Origin: a virus
Strand: one strand, 5' to 3'
Virus record (IMG/VR): IMGVR_UViG_3300026253_000005
Location: 1-29,821 of that record
DNA length: 29,821 nt
The notes beneath the pieces were generated by a model. That model saw nothing but the letters and a program-made list of their open reading frames with translations, was not told the origin of the DNA and searched no databases. Positions 21,837-29,821 of this stretch are shown here, piece by piece (positions within the stretch are counted from its first letter, which is position 1; the number at the start of each line of letters is the position of its first letter). A program made the translations under genes and the position numbers.

Positions 21837-22496
21837 ATGGGAATAAAATCAGACGCCAAGGCGTTCGCCATCCTGGGCATTGGCAAGGGCGGACAAATCT
21901 CGCCCGCGCTACTCGATGAATATGCCAACATGGGCATGCGCCGCTTTTACCTGGAGTCGCTGACGCTCAGGCTGCCGGTCTACATCAGCGAGGTAGTGGA
22001 TCAAGCCGAGTACGACCTACCGAGTCCGGCTATCAGTCCGCTGTCACCCGACTGTGCTTTGATCAGTCTAAGCCGCATTACCTATTCCAATCCATCGACG
22101 CCCTCTTACCAGGACATTGTATCCCGCGTTCCAATCAGTCCGGCCTCTTTCTCCATCAAGGCCACCGATGAACACGCGCTGGCTGAATGGAAATTGCGAT
22201 TGCTACAGAAGCCTTCTCAGAGCCGCGTTAGCTCACTGGAGCTTATCCAGGCGTATTCCTCGACATCAGACGATTATGTACCGGTTTGGGTGCTCGGCGA
22301 TGCGAGAGAGGCCGTTATGGCCTTTGTTCGCTATATGCTCTTTTCAGAACCCGGCAAGCCCTGGACCGCCCCCGAAGCAGCTTCATCTGAGATGGGCAAG
22401 TTTATGGCGCATGTCGGACGAGCCCGCATTGCAGCTGACCGCGACTTTATCAAGAAGGACCTGACCGCAAGTCCTCGTATTAAATTTACCCTGTAA
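21837..22496 (+). CDS. Adaptor-like virion protein (219 aa)
   Basis: GGAG lies 9 nt before the ATG. The product has the layout of podovirus head-tail adaptor proteins: an N-terminal helical part (FAILGIGKGGQISPALLDEY), a beta-rich middle (VVDQAEYDLPSPAISPLSPD and ISLSRITYS), and a C-terminal helical part (AREAVMAFVRYMLFSEPGKP...AEASSEMGKFMAHVGRAR-like). The C-terminal helices resemble the end of adaptors that dock on portal clip regions. It is the second adaptor-type protein in the window, the other being at 13655. No membrane segment or signal is present. The assignment is by overall pattern and needs a structure-level check. Confidence 0.6.
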   Translation: MGIKSDAKAFAILGIGKGGQISPALLDEYANMGMRRFYLESLTLRLPVYISEVVDQAEYDLPSPAISPLSPDCALISLSRITYSNPSTPSYQDIVSRVPISPASFSIKATDEHALAEWKLRLLQKPSQSRVSSLELIQAYSSTSDDYVPVWVLGDAREAVMAFVRYMLFSEPGKPWTAPEAASSEMGKFMAHVGRARIAADRDFIKKDLTASPRIKFTL

Positions 22497-22513
22497 GGAA
22501 TAGGAGAATAATT

Positions 22514-22738
22514 ATGTCACACTTTGAATCCAACGGTTCTCTTTTCGGAAGGGAGCGGGCGATCAGAAATAAAGCAGCAGAGTTGGAGCGAAAATTCAAA
22601 GGACCTGGCAAGGCGGAGGGGATAGATGATTTTGTTGATGTGAACATCAGCCCATCCCTTCGCAGGACCTCCGGCAATAACGCTTCCGTCATCGAAGCTC
22701 GCAGTTACCAGCTCGAACGCCAACGGAGAACTTCATGA
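22514..22738 (+). CDS. Small hypothetical protein (74 aa)
   Basis: GGAATAGGAGAA before the ATG gives a good ribosome site. The product is a charged 74-aa protein (GRERAIRNKAAELERKFKGP) with a FVDVNISPSLRRT stretch and a basic C-terminus. Its stop overlaps the next ATG by ATGA. It lacks membrane segments and signal peptides. It could be a small structural or chaperone protein for the 819-aa product downstream. No family is recognised. Confidence 0.7.
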   Translation: MSHFESNGSLFGRERAIRNKAAELERKFKGPGKAEGIDDFVDVNISPSLRRTSGNNASVIEARSYQLERQRRTS

Positions 22739-25194
22739 GCACTTTTAAAAGTATTCTATCAGCAGCGACAGCAGGATCTGGCGACGAAGATCTCCAGGGA
22801 CTTCCGTACAGCTTTGCGGGCGGTTACGTTCAGGAGCCAGAGCCACAGCCACAGCCGGAGTTAGTGGGCGGGTCAGGCGGCGGGGGATCCGGACTACCTG
22901 ACCAAGAACTAGCGGAAATTAGCGGCCTGTCATCCCAAATGATACGCGATGATTTTTTCGCAAACTTCGGCGAGGATGCGGCTGGACTCCCTGAATCCGC
23001 AGAACCTGCCAGAGATCGAACAAAAGGGATCCCCTCTGTTCGTGGCGGCGGATGGGGCATGGCCGGCGGGTTCCTGGCTACCGGCCCGATCAGAACCGGC
23101 GATCTTGGATCCAGACAAGAGGCCTCTGCGGCCGCCAGCGCTTCCTTGGATCAGATGCAAGAGTTCGATAGACAGCGGCCGCTTCGACATGAGGATCTCT
23201 CCAGAGATGGGAAGGTGGTAGCTACCTTCAATCCTAAGACAAATTCCCGGCTTACCACAGATGAGAATGGCCTCATGAGCCTCACTAATAAAGAGGGCCG
23301 ACTAGTAGCTACCGGAGGTCCATCGGACAATTGGAAACCTAAGGAGCTTCAAAAAGACTTCATGGAGAGGCGTGCCGAAAAAGCCCGGCTCTTAGCAGAA
23401 GAAACACAAAGGGCCGAGATCTTGGGCATCAGCGTCGAGGATATGCGATCGGGAGAGAGGACCTATGCTAACAATCAGGGTTTGAAAATTCGTAAACGCT
23501 ATGACTCGCTGGTGAGCAATGCCATGGGACTAGCGGGATCCGGCGGAGCGGACGAGCCAGAGCAAAAAGGACCATCGTATGGGGATGTCCGGGCTACCCT
23601 TCAGCAGGCTGCCGGCAAATCAGGCTACTTATTTTCCGGTGATAAGGCCGGTAAAAAAGCTGCTTCGACAATTATTGATTCCCTTGGCCAGTTCGGCATT
23701 GTTGACATGAGCGAATCCGGTTCGTCACAGCTAAACTCCATTTACCAGAACCTGGCATCCGGGAGTCCCCAAGAGCGCCGTGAAGCCCGCAATGATCTTG
23801 AAAACCTCATGAAAGCCGAGAGCGTATGGAAGCTTGCAAGAGACAGCGAGGAAGGTCGGATAACTCTTGATACCAAGCAACAGAAAGCTGTTAACGATTT
23901 AAAGGCAGAGCAGCACCGGGCTGTTCGGATGCAAATCGAACAAGGAGAGGCTTCCCCTAAAGTAGTGGCCAAATACCTCGCTACCAGCGACAGAGCTGCT
24001 CAACTGGAAGCGTTGACTCCCAGGGCTCGCATTGAAGCTCTGAGAGCCGAGAGGCTGAGCATACAAACAGGCGTCAATATTGTCGGAACACAAATCAAGG
24101 AATCGAGAAAATATATTGAAGAGCTGGAAGACGCTGCCGGCCGTGAAGAAATGGGCAACCCCGAATTGGTTATTTATAATGAGGCGAAGAAGGCGCTGAA
24201 GGAACAGCTTGCTCGGCTAGAGACATTAGGGAAGCAATACACCCTCGTTAATTCTGGCAAAAAACCAGGCAATCTATCGTCCGGTAGCCTGGAGGCTACG
24301 ATCAAGAACGCCGAAAAGGGCGAAGTAGATACAGCGTCTTCTTTTGCCCGCATAAACGAGCTTAGTAAAAAGCGCACCTGGACCAAAGGAGAGGAGGCCG
24401 AGCTACAAGGCATCGTTTCCAGCCTATACTCTATCAGCCAAGCGGGCGGCGGTTCACAGTCGAAGAAAGACTTCGAGAGTTTCCTGAACGAGGGGGTTCG
24501 GGCCAGCCGGCCGGAGCCCGAGGACTCCGCTAGCACCGACAAACCCGAGGGTGCGAATCTGGATAAAGAGACTGCTGCCGGAACCGCGCAGTCCGCCAGC
24601 GAAGAAAGCAACTCATCCTTGTCTCCGATAAATCAGGAAAAACGAGAGCTAGAGGGAAAAATTCAAGAAATTAATGAAAGAGGGGCCACCGACCAATCAG
24701 GCAATCTCCATATCGTAAACGAGGACGACAAAAAACAAATTGCCTTACTGGAGCAACAGCATCGTGACCTGGAGCAAGAGCAGAGACAGCTGGATAATAA
24801 CAGACAATCAAGCTTCAATTTTTATGACAAGAAGGTCAAGCAGCTCGAAGGCAATAATAATTTAAGTGCCAGACAGAAGAACCAACTAGCGGCCGCTATA
24901 AAGGGCCGCGACAAATATGCCCCTGATGCCGTCAGCACTAACCCTCGAGCCCGCGCCAACGCCAATAGCTCTAACCCTCTGAGCGATTCGGGCCTCAGCT
25001 ATCCGCTTCCCCCGCCGTCATGGGTAGGCACCCGAAGCCAGTCGGATACAAACGCCGCATGGAGCAATAAGCGCACTAACGATCGAATCAGGAAGCTCCA
25101 AGAAAAAGAAGGTGAGTTAAGCAAAAGAGATCAGAGACGACTAAGGGAACTGCTGGAGAAACAAAAGAAGGCCAACCCCAAAAAATCCAAATAG
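22735..25194 (+). CDS. Large probable internal virion protein with coiled coils (819 aa)
   Basis: Coupled to the 74-aa gene by ATGA. Residues about 34-54 form a Pro/Glu and Gly linker (EPEPQPQPELVGGSGGGGSG). Residues about 60-200 are Gly-rich and flexible. Long charged helices follow, with coiled-coil stretches near residues 380-510 (QQKAVNDLKAEQHRAVRMQI; IEALRAERLSIQT) and near 635-700 (QIALLEQQHRDLEQEQRQLD). The C-terminus is Lys-rich (ELLEKQKKANPKKSK). No enzymatic motif or membrane segment is seen. Large helical proteins just before a giant terminal protein in podoviruses are commonly ejected internal proteins or core components; that is the likeliest role here. The family is unrecognised. 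Confidence 0.7.
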   Translation: MSTFKSILSAATAGSGDEDLQGLPYSFAGGYVQEPEPQPQPELVGGSGGGGSGLPDQELAEISGLSSQMIRDDFFANFGEDAAGLPESAEPARDRTKGIPSVRGGGWGMAGGFLATGPIRTGDLGSRQEASAAASASLDQMQEFDRQRPLRHEDLSRDGKVVATFNPKTNSRLTTDENGLMSLTNKEGRLVATGGPSDNWKPKELQKDFMERRAEKARLLAEETQRAEILGISVEDMRSGERTYANNQGLKIRKRYDSLVSNAMGLAGSGGADEPEQKGPSYGDVRATLQQAAGKSGYLFSGDKAGKKAASTIIDSLGQFGIVDMSESGSSQLNSIYQNLASGSPQERREARNDLENLMKAESVWKLARDSEEGRITLDTKQQKAVNDLKAEQHRAVRMQIEQGEASPKVVAKYLATSDRAAQLEALTPRARIEALRAERLSIQTGVNIVGTQIKESRKYIEELEDAAGREEMGNPELVIYNEAKKALKEQLARLETLGKQYTLVNSGKKPGNLSSGSLEATIKNAEKGEVDTASSFARINELSKKRTWTKGEEAELQGIVSSLYSISQAGGGSQSKKDFESFLNEGVRASRPEPEDSASTDKPEGANLDKETAAGTAQSASEESNSSLSPINQEKRELEGKIQEINERGATDQSGNLHIVNEDDKKQIALLEQQHRDLEQEQRQLDNNRQSSFNFYDKKVKQLEGNNNLSARQKNQLAAAIKGRDKYAPDAVSTNPRARANANSSNPLSDSGLSYPLPPPSWVGTRSQSDTNAAWSNKRTNDRIRKLQEKEGELSKRDQRRLRELLEKQKKANPKKSK

Positions 25195-25203
25195 GAATAA
25201 CAC

Positions 25204-28200
25204 ATGATATATGACGAATTTGCTGCCCCACTCGAAGACGGCGCAGTTGACAGTTACGACGGCGGTATCTCTGGCCTGAGCGGCCTCTTTGGAGAAAGCG
25301 CCCCTGCCGAAGAAGCTTACGAGCCAGATAGCGATCTTGAATCCTTCGGTGCCATGTATCTTGCGATGCAGGATCTTGAAAAAGAGACACTTGATTTACG
25401 CCGCGACTTTTCCTCCCAGTACAATACCAAGCTAAGCGACGACGAGCAGAGCGCCTATACCGGCTGGCTCGGACTGCTTGATAAGGAAGACACCGACCTC
25501 AACGAAAGCGAATACGACCTGCCTGGTCTTTTCAAGTTGTACGGTGGAGCGCTTCCAGAGGACGCTCAGGGCCTTGAGGAGTTCAAGAAGCCCAATCATC
25601 CCACCTTCAGTGAACAATCCCGTTATCACGGCACAGACGGCTATTACGGCGGTCGCTTTGATCACGGTCGCTTTACCGTCGGCCAGAGCAACCTCTATTC
25701 CAGAGAAGAGCTCGAGGATTACTTCGATGCCAACCAGCAAGGCGGGGCCCTTGTTGATGAGCGCGGCGGCCAGACGGACTCGCTGGTTCGCAACCTGAAA
25801 GACGAGCAGGGCAACTCACGCATCTACAGCAATATTCAAGCTGCTGGGATTGCCGAGCGGAGGGGCGAGCGCGGCGCGGGGGAAGTCTTCATTAACAAGA
25901 TCAATCCCGAGGAAGGCAATGTCATCGGCCGGGCTGCGGCCGGCTATCTAAGTGGCGAGATTACAGCTAGTCTCACTACCAAGATGATTGCTGGGTTTGC
26001 CGCTCAAGGAGCAACACGAGGCGCACTCGGAGGAGCCTGGGGCGTTGCCATTGGCGCGGTTGCCGGTATCGTTGCCGGTATCGGGATGCATCAGGCGGCA
26101 GTCTGGTGGTCCAATAAGGACGAGCGAGATATCCGTGAAGACATCATGGAACTGACCGCTGACGAGTTTGAATCGGATGCGAAACGCGAAGCAACCGAAG
26201 CGCGGGTGGCAGACTGGTACAACGAAAAGAATATTGAGAAGTACCGTTCGGACACCACGCTCGGCTACATTACCGGCGGGGTACTCGAGACCATCGCTTA
26301 CGGCGCAGAGTTCATGGCCGGTAGCGGAGCCATTCGCGGCATCGGGAGTGGTCTGGCCAAGGTCGGCAGTAACTCGATCGGCGCTGCCATGAAGAAGGGC
26401 GGCAAGGAAGGTATCGAAGATATCACTGAGCGGCTCGCAAAGGGCGGAGCCACCGCTGGCGGGGATGTAGTCGAGCACGGATCGGTCGCGATTACTAAAA
26501 GTCAGGCCAAGACTATCCTGAAGAATGCGGCCTTCCAACAGAACGGGCAGCCCGGCGTGGCCCGCTCTAAGATCATCGGCGACATGATGAGCAAGGCCTT
26601 CATTAAAAACGTCAAGACATTGGTCGAAAACAAAGGACGCCGACTGGGATTCTCCGGCGGGTCTACCCTGCTCTACCAGCAACCGCGCATCTATTCCGAG
26701 CTCAGGCAGGACCAGCTCGAGAGTGTCCGCTTCGATGCCGACGGCAACATTGAGTTTGATGATGCAGTCTTTGCCCCCGGCTCGGTGGCCCGCAAGGAAG
26801 CGTCTGCAGCCGTTTCGATTTCGATTGAAATGTTCGGCTTCGGGGCCGCCAAGCGTCTGATTAAATTGACCGGTATCCAAAAGTTCATGGCTCCGGCGGT
26901 CGAAGCGCTGATGAGTTCCAAGGGCGTCAAGTTGGCCGGCCTCAAGGGCATGAAGAACGCGATAGATGACTTCTTCAAAAACACCGTTGTCGGCAAGTCG
27001 CTGATGGGCCGCACCCAATTAATGAAGCACCTGCAAAGCAAGGCAGCACTGGGTGGCATCGGCGAGGAGTGGGCGGAAGAGTGGATTGAAATGGCCACAC
27101 TGGCCGCGACCGGTCTCGACAAGGAGGATCGCGAGAAGCAGGGCCTGAGCTATGCAGAGAACCTGGTCGATAAGGTTTTCTTCCCGATAACCAATCCGAA
27201 GGAAGCCTTGATGACGCTGGCGATTGTCGGCGTGATTCCAATGGGCGCAGCCGGTGTCTCGGCCATGCGCGGTGAAGTGCCACAGGAAGAGCGTGAAAAG
27301 CTGTATGCGGAGTTTAAGAAGGCGGCAGATTTCCGCACCGGCCGGATCGGCATGGTCAAGGAAGACCTGGAGACGCTTGATAATGCCATCCATGATTTCT
27401 ATTCCCGAGAAACAGCGAGCAAGGGCACTTCCGTTGTAAAGCGCGGCATGTTGAAGCTGCTGTTTGGTAGTACGAGTACCAAAGAGGCCCTATCGAGGGA
27501 AGCGCTGGGTCAGGGTTTCCGCGACACCCTTGAGCAAATCGACAAACGCGCCAAAGAACTAGCCCCCAAGATGGAAGCTGAGGTCACCAGTGATGTGGTG
27601 GTCAACAAAGCGATTCGCGAAGTCATCAGCGAGCGCATGATCGGCCGCGTCTATGAAACGATCGGAGCCCGCGATACGCTCGAGCAATCCATTCGTGACG
27701 GCCTGCTGACGCCGCTTGCCCGAGGGGCGCATGGCGGGGTTCCTGTGATGCCGACCAAGCTCAACAGTGGCCAGACGGTCTATGCGCGGGTGCTGGATAT
27801 CTCGGTTGAAAACCTGGCCAAGCTAGAGGCCAAACCGGAATACAAGGAAATGCTCGAGACGGTACCGCTATCGGTCACCGGCAACTATGAGCAGATCAAA
27901 GACTATCAGCAAAAGAACACCAAGGCGCTTAATACAGCGCCCTTCAAAGCCATCAACAAGGCCCTTGAAGGCGGCGATGAAAAGAAGATCGAGGTAGCCA
28001 TCAGTCAAGCGGTCGAGGTGCTTCGGACCCAGATGAGGGTTACGGCTAAATCGCATGTAGTAGGTTACGAGGGCCAAAGGGCAATAACCGGCGGCGGCGC
28101 AGCCTTCGAAAAGAACCTGCGGGAATCCGCCAAGCAGCTGGCCATTGAGCTGGCTGCCAATCCCAGTATCGAGATTAAGTCTGCTCCTATGGCTATCGCG

Positions 28201-29821
28201 AAGGGAAGCGCTGAGGAGGCTAAAAGGTTGGGCCGCTCTGATGCCGGTGCCTACGTCATCGAGGCCTACAACCTCAGCTACAATAATAAGAAGCAAAACG
28301 TCCTGGTGCTGACCCCGAACTTTGCCCAAGGGTCTGGTTCACGGCTCATCAATGAAGAAGCCATCGAGATCAGCGCCAAGCGAAAGAGCGGCGGCGTAGG
28401 ACTGAATGCCCGTGCCAATAAAGCACTGGCGGATGTACGCGAGAATCTCGATAGCATAGCCATGGCGCAACCGCCGGTGGACGCCAGCCCGAAAGAGCTG
28501 GAGAATTTCGAGAAAAAGAAAATAGCTGCCCAGGCCCTGCTGGATCGCATCGGCGTTGAGTCCTCCGGCAATGACCAGGTGGAGTTCGAACACTTCATTG
28601 CCATGACCCAGGCGTTGGATGAAGATATCAGCAGCTCAGCCGTGGGCCCTGGAACCCCGCAGGGTGCCTTCCGCGATGCCTTTGAGTTCTTAGACAGTTC
28701 AACCCGTGAACAGGCCCTGGCGGCCATCAGTAGCGCCTACCAGCCTGCTGTGGCTAACCGCTACTGGGATAAGTTCAAGAAGAGTGAGCAGCGCAGCGTG
28801 CGCGACATCGCTGACCGAGAGAAAAAGGAGAAGGTCCAGCAGCGCAAGGCAGTCGAAGAGAAGAAGGCTCAGGAACGTAAGGCAGCCGAAGAAGAGAAGG
28901 TCAAGGAAGAGCGTGCCGGCAAGGTTGCAGTCGAGAGCTACATCGAGGCCCCGGGCAATGATGTCGAAAAGAAGGCGACCGCGATTGAGAAGATCCGCGA
29001 ACGGCTCAAGGGCAACAAGGTCAAAGGCTCTGATGCGCAGTCGCTGGCGAACATGATCCTCGAATCCCTCGAAAAGAGACGCGGCGGCAAGAAGACCCAC
29101 CGCAAGCTAAAGGACGAGCTGAAGGAACTACACCGCCTTGATCCGGACCTGACCTATTCCGTTGCTCACATCGAAGACGTGAACGATCCAGAGATCGAAG
29201 ACAATGTCTCCGGCGAAGAGGGCATACAACGCGACAAGGATGCACTCGAAAAAGCCATGGGGCTAAGCCTGGTGGAGCGTATGGTCGAGAAGCTCGGCAT
29301 GCGGCGTGGGATGCAAATGTTCTGGCATATCGGCAAGCAGGACTTCTTCCAGCAGGCAACCGAGAACGAAGAAGCCTGGAAAGCCTTCCTCCAGCAGGGG
29401 GACGAAGGGAACTTCCTGGAACGCACCGTGCGCGAGTTGAGCCAGCAGGTCAGCGAAGACGGCACCACCAGCCGCATTTCCTTCAATGACATCTATGCCG
29501 CGCGGGTCTACCGCCAGTCGCTGCATATGTACCGCTTCATTAAGCTCAAGGAGTTGGGCGCTGAAGGCTCGATCGTAGATTCGAACTTCTTCGACTCGTT
29601 CCAGTTTATGCTCGGCAATGCCCGGGCACTGCTCGAAAACGAAACCCAGAAGAAAAGCATGCTGGAGTGGGCGCTGACCGCCCGCACTATGTCGACCGAA
29701 GAGCAGTATGACTTCATTGGTTATCTGGTTGGCCTGCCCGGCGGGGTCATCCGTGATGCCGATGCGCGGGTCCGCAACAAGAAGATCCTGGATCTGGTCT
29801 TTCGCGATACCTTTTACTATC
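25204..29821 (+). CDS. Giant internal virion/ejection protein (at least 1539 aa, runs off the window)
   Basis: The frame opens at ATG 25204 (AGGA upstream) and stays open to the right edge. Residues about 100-145 contain YDLPGLFKLYGG and FKKPNHPTFSEQSRYHG, a phrase I know from giant phage virion proteins, with a Lys-Pro-Asn-His-Pro-Thr-Phe-Ser core. Residues about 247-302 are Gly/Ala-rich and hydrophobic (RGALGGAWGVAIGAVAGIVA) and could insert in a membrane during ejection. Near residue 610-625, LGGIGEEWAEEWIEM is followed by a second hydrophobic segment (MTLAIVGVIPMGAAGV). Residues about 1200-1240 are a Lys/Glu coiled coil. The rest is mixed helical. No transglycosylase, protease or RNA-polymerase signature is visible in the part present. 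This fits an ejection or polyvalent cargo protein; the ending is unknown. Confidence 0.8.
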   Translation, partial: MIYDEFAAPLEDGAVDSYDGGISGLSGLFGESAPAEEAYEPDSDLESFGAMYLAMQDLEKETLDLRRDFSSQYNTKLSDDEQSAYTGWLGLLDKEDTDLNESEYDLPGLFKLYGGALPEDAQGLEEFKKPNHPTFSEQSRYHGTDGYYGGRFDHGRFTVGQSNLYSREELEDYFDANQQGGALVDERGGQTDSLVRNLKDEQGNSRIYSNIQAAGIAERRGERGAGEVFINKINPEEGNVIGRAAAGYLSGEITASLTTKMIAGFAAQGATRGALGGAWGVAIGAVAGIVAGIGMHQAAVWWSNKDERDIREDIMELTADEFESDAKREATEARVADWYNEKNIEKYRSDTTLGYITGGVLETIAYGAEFMAGSGAIRGIGSGLAKVGSNSIGAAMKKGGKEGIEDITERLAKGGATAGGDVVEHGSVAITKSQAKTILKNAAFQQNGQPGVARSKIIGDMMSKAFIKNVKTLVENKGRRLGFSGGSTLLYQQPRIYSELRQDQLESVRFDADGNIEFDDAVFAPGSVARKEASAAVSISIEMFGFGAAKRLIKLTGIQKFMAPAVEALMSSKGVKLAGLKGMKNAIDDFFKNTVVGKSLMGRTQLMKHLQSKAALGGIGEEWAEEWIEMATLAATGLDKEDREKQGLSYAENLVDKVFFPITNPKEALMTLAIVGVIPMGAAGVSAMRGEVPQEEREKLYAEFKKAADFRTGRIGMVKEDLETLDNAIHDFYSRETASKGTSVVKRGMLKLLFGSTSTKEALSREALGQGFRDTLEQIDKRAKELAPKMEAEVTSDVVVNKAIREVISERMIGRVYETIGARDTLEQSIRDGLLTPLARGAHGGVPVMPTKLNSGQTVYARVLDISVENLAKLEAKPEYKEMLETVPLSVTGNYEQIKDYQQKNTKALNTAPFKAINKALEGGDEKKIEVAISQAVEVLRTQMRVTAKSHVVGYEGQRAITGGGAAFEKNLRESAKQLAIELAANPSIEIKSAPMAIAKGSAEEAKRLGRSDAGAYVIEAYNLSYNNKKQNVLVLTPNFAQGSGSRLINEEAIEISAKRKSGGVGLNARANKALADVRENLDSIAMAQPPVDASPKELENFEKKKIAAQALLDRIGVESSGNDQVEFEHFIAMTQALDEDISSSAVGPGTPQGAFRDAFEFLDSSTREQALAAISSAYQPAVANRYWDKFKKSEQRSVRDIADREKKEKVQQRKAVEEKKAQERKAAEEEKVKEERAGKVAVESYIEAPGNDVEKKATAIEKIRERLKGNKVKGSDAQSLANMILESLEKRRGGKKTHRKLKDELKELHRLDPDLTYSVAHIEDVNDPEIEDNVSGEEGIQRDKDALEKAMGLSLVERMVEKLGMRRGMQMFWHIGKQDFFQQATENEEAWKAFLQQGDEGNFLERTVRELSQQVSEDGTTSRISFNDIYAARVYRQSLHMYRFIKLKELGAEGSIVDSNFFDSFQFMLGNARALLENETQKKSMLEWALTARTMSTEEQYDFIGYLVGLPGGVIRDADARVRNKKILDLVFRDTFYY

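Noticed and set aside
25948-27018. Long minus-strand open frame (356 codons) inside the giant protein gene
   Set aside because: The plus-strand frame is open for over 4.6 kb with coherent protein features; the antisense frame has no family features and follows from codon bias.
25204-29821. Giant protein considered as an N4-type virion RNA polymerase
   Set aside because: No polymerase motifs are visible in the 1539 residues present; the missing C-terminal part could change this, so the claim is not made.

Overview
The window is a densely packed, one-strand (+) virion-assembly region of a double-stranded DNA tailed phage or provirus. Every gene I support reads left to right. Gaps are mostly under 90 bp and many genes share ATGA or TAATG stop/start overlaps. 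TerL, a long portal, a scaffold-like coiled-coil protein and a capsid-like protein follow in the classical order. I see no tape measure, tail tube, sheath or baseplate gene. Together with adaptor-like genes and very large putative ejection proteins at the right end, this suggests a podovirus-like short-tailed phage. The host is not identifiable. AxA-type Sec signal peptides and a lipobox protein suggest a bacterium that exports these products, most simply a diderm. No integrase, tRNA, rRNA, CRISPR array or DNA-replication gene is present.

Layout: (1) 1-637 holds the tail of an unknown gene and two small proteins, closed by an intrinsic terminator at 669-700. (2) 722-6875 is the head module: TerL, portal, a 75-aa protein, scaffold and major capsid protein, followed by a hairpin at 6895-6918. 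(3) 6961-12630 is the most unusual part. Seven of nine consecutive genes carry N-terminal export signals (six Sec peptides, one lipoprotein). Among them are a LamG-type two-domain adhesin with a carbohydrate-binding-like module and a protein with a tail-fibre-like motif. (4) 12111-13271 adds small membrane proteins, the lipoprotein, a coiled-coil peptide and a DUF1353-like protein; this may be a lysis or envelope cassette, although no endolysin is recognisable. (5) 13324-20837 contains a SAP/Rho-N-like protein, a head-tail adaptor that appears split by a LamG-like domain, a 1500-aa fibre with nine 76-aa repeats, and two further fibre/tip candidates, one extremely rich in Tyr and Trp. (6) 20862-21662 encodes a PAPS-type sulfotransferase-like enzyme. 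(7) 21837 to the end holds a second adaptor-like protein, a 74-aa protein, an 819-aa virion protein and a giant internal virion protein that runs off the window.

The genes suggest a virion built around glycan recognition: LamG-like folds occur in an exported protein and inside an adaptor. A carbohydrate-binding-like module occurs both in the exported adhesin and, with stretches of near-identical DNA, inside the ninth repeat of the long fibre. The sulfotransferase next to the fibre genes could modify a virion protein or a host surface glycan. The best candidate for an undescribed system is the exported adhesin cassette embedded in the morphogenesis operon, perhaps linked to the sulfotransferase. 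Its function is inference only.
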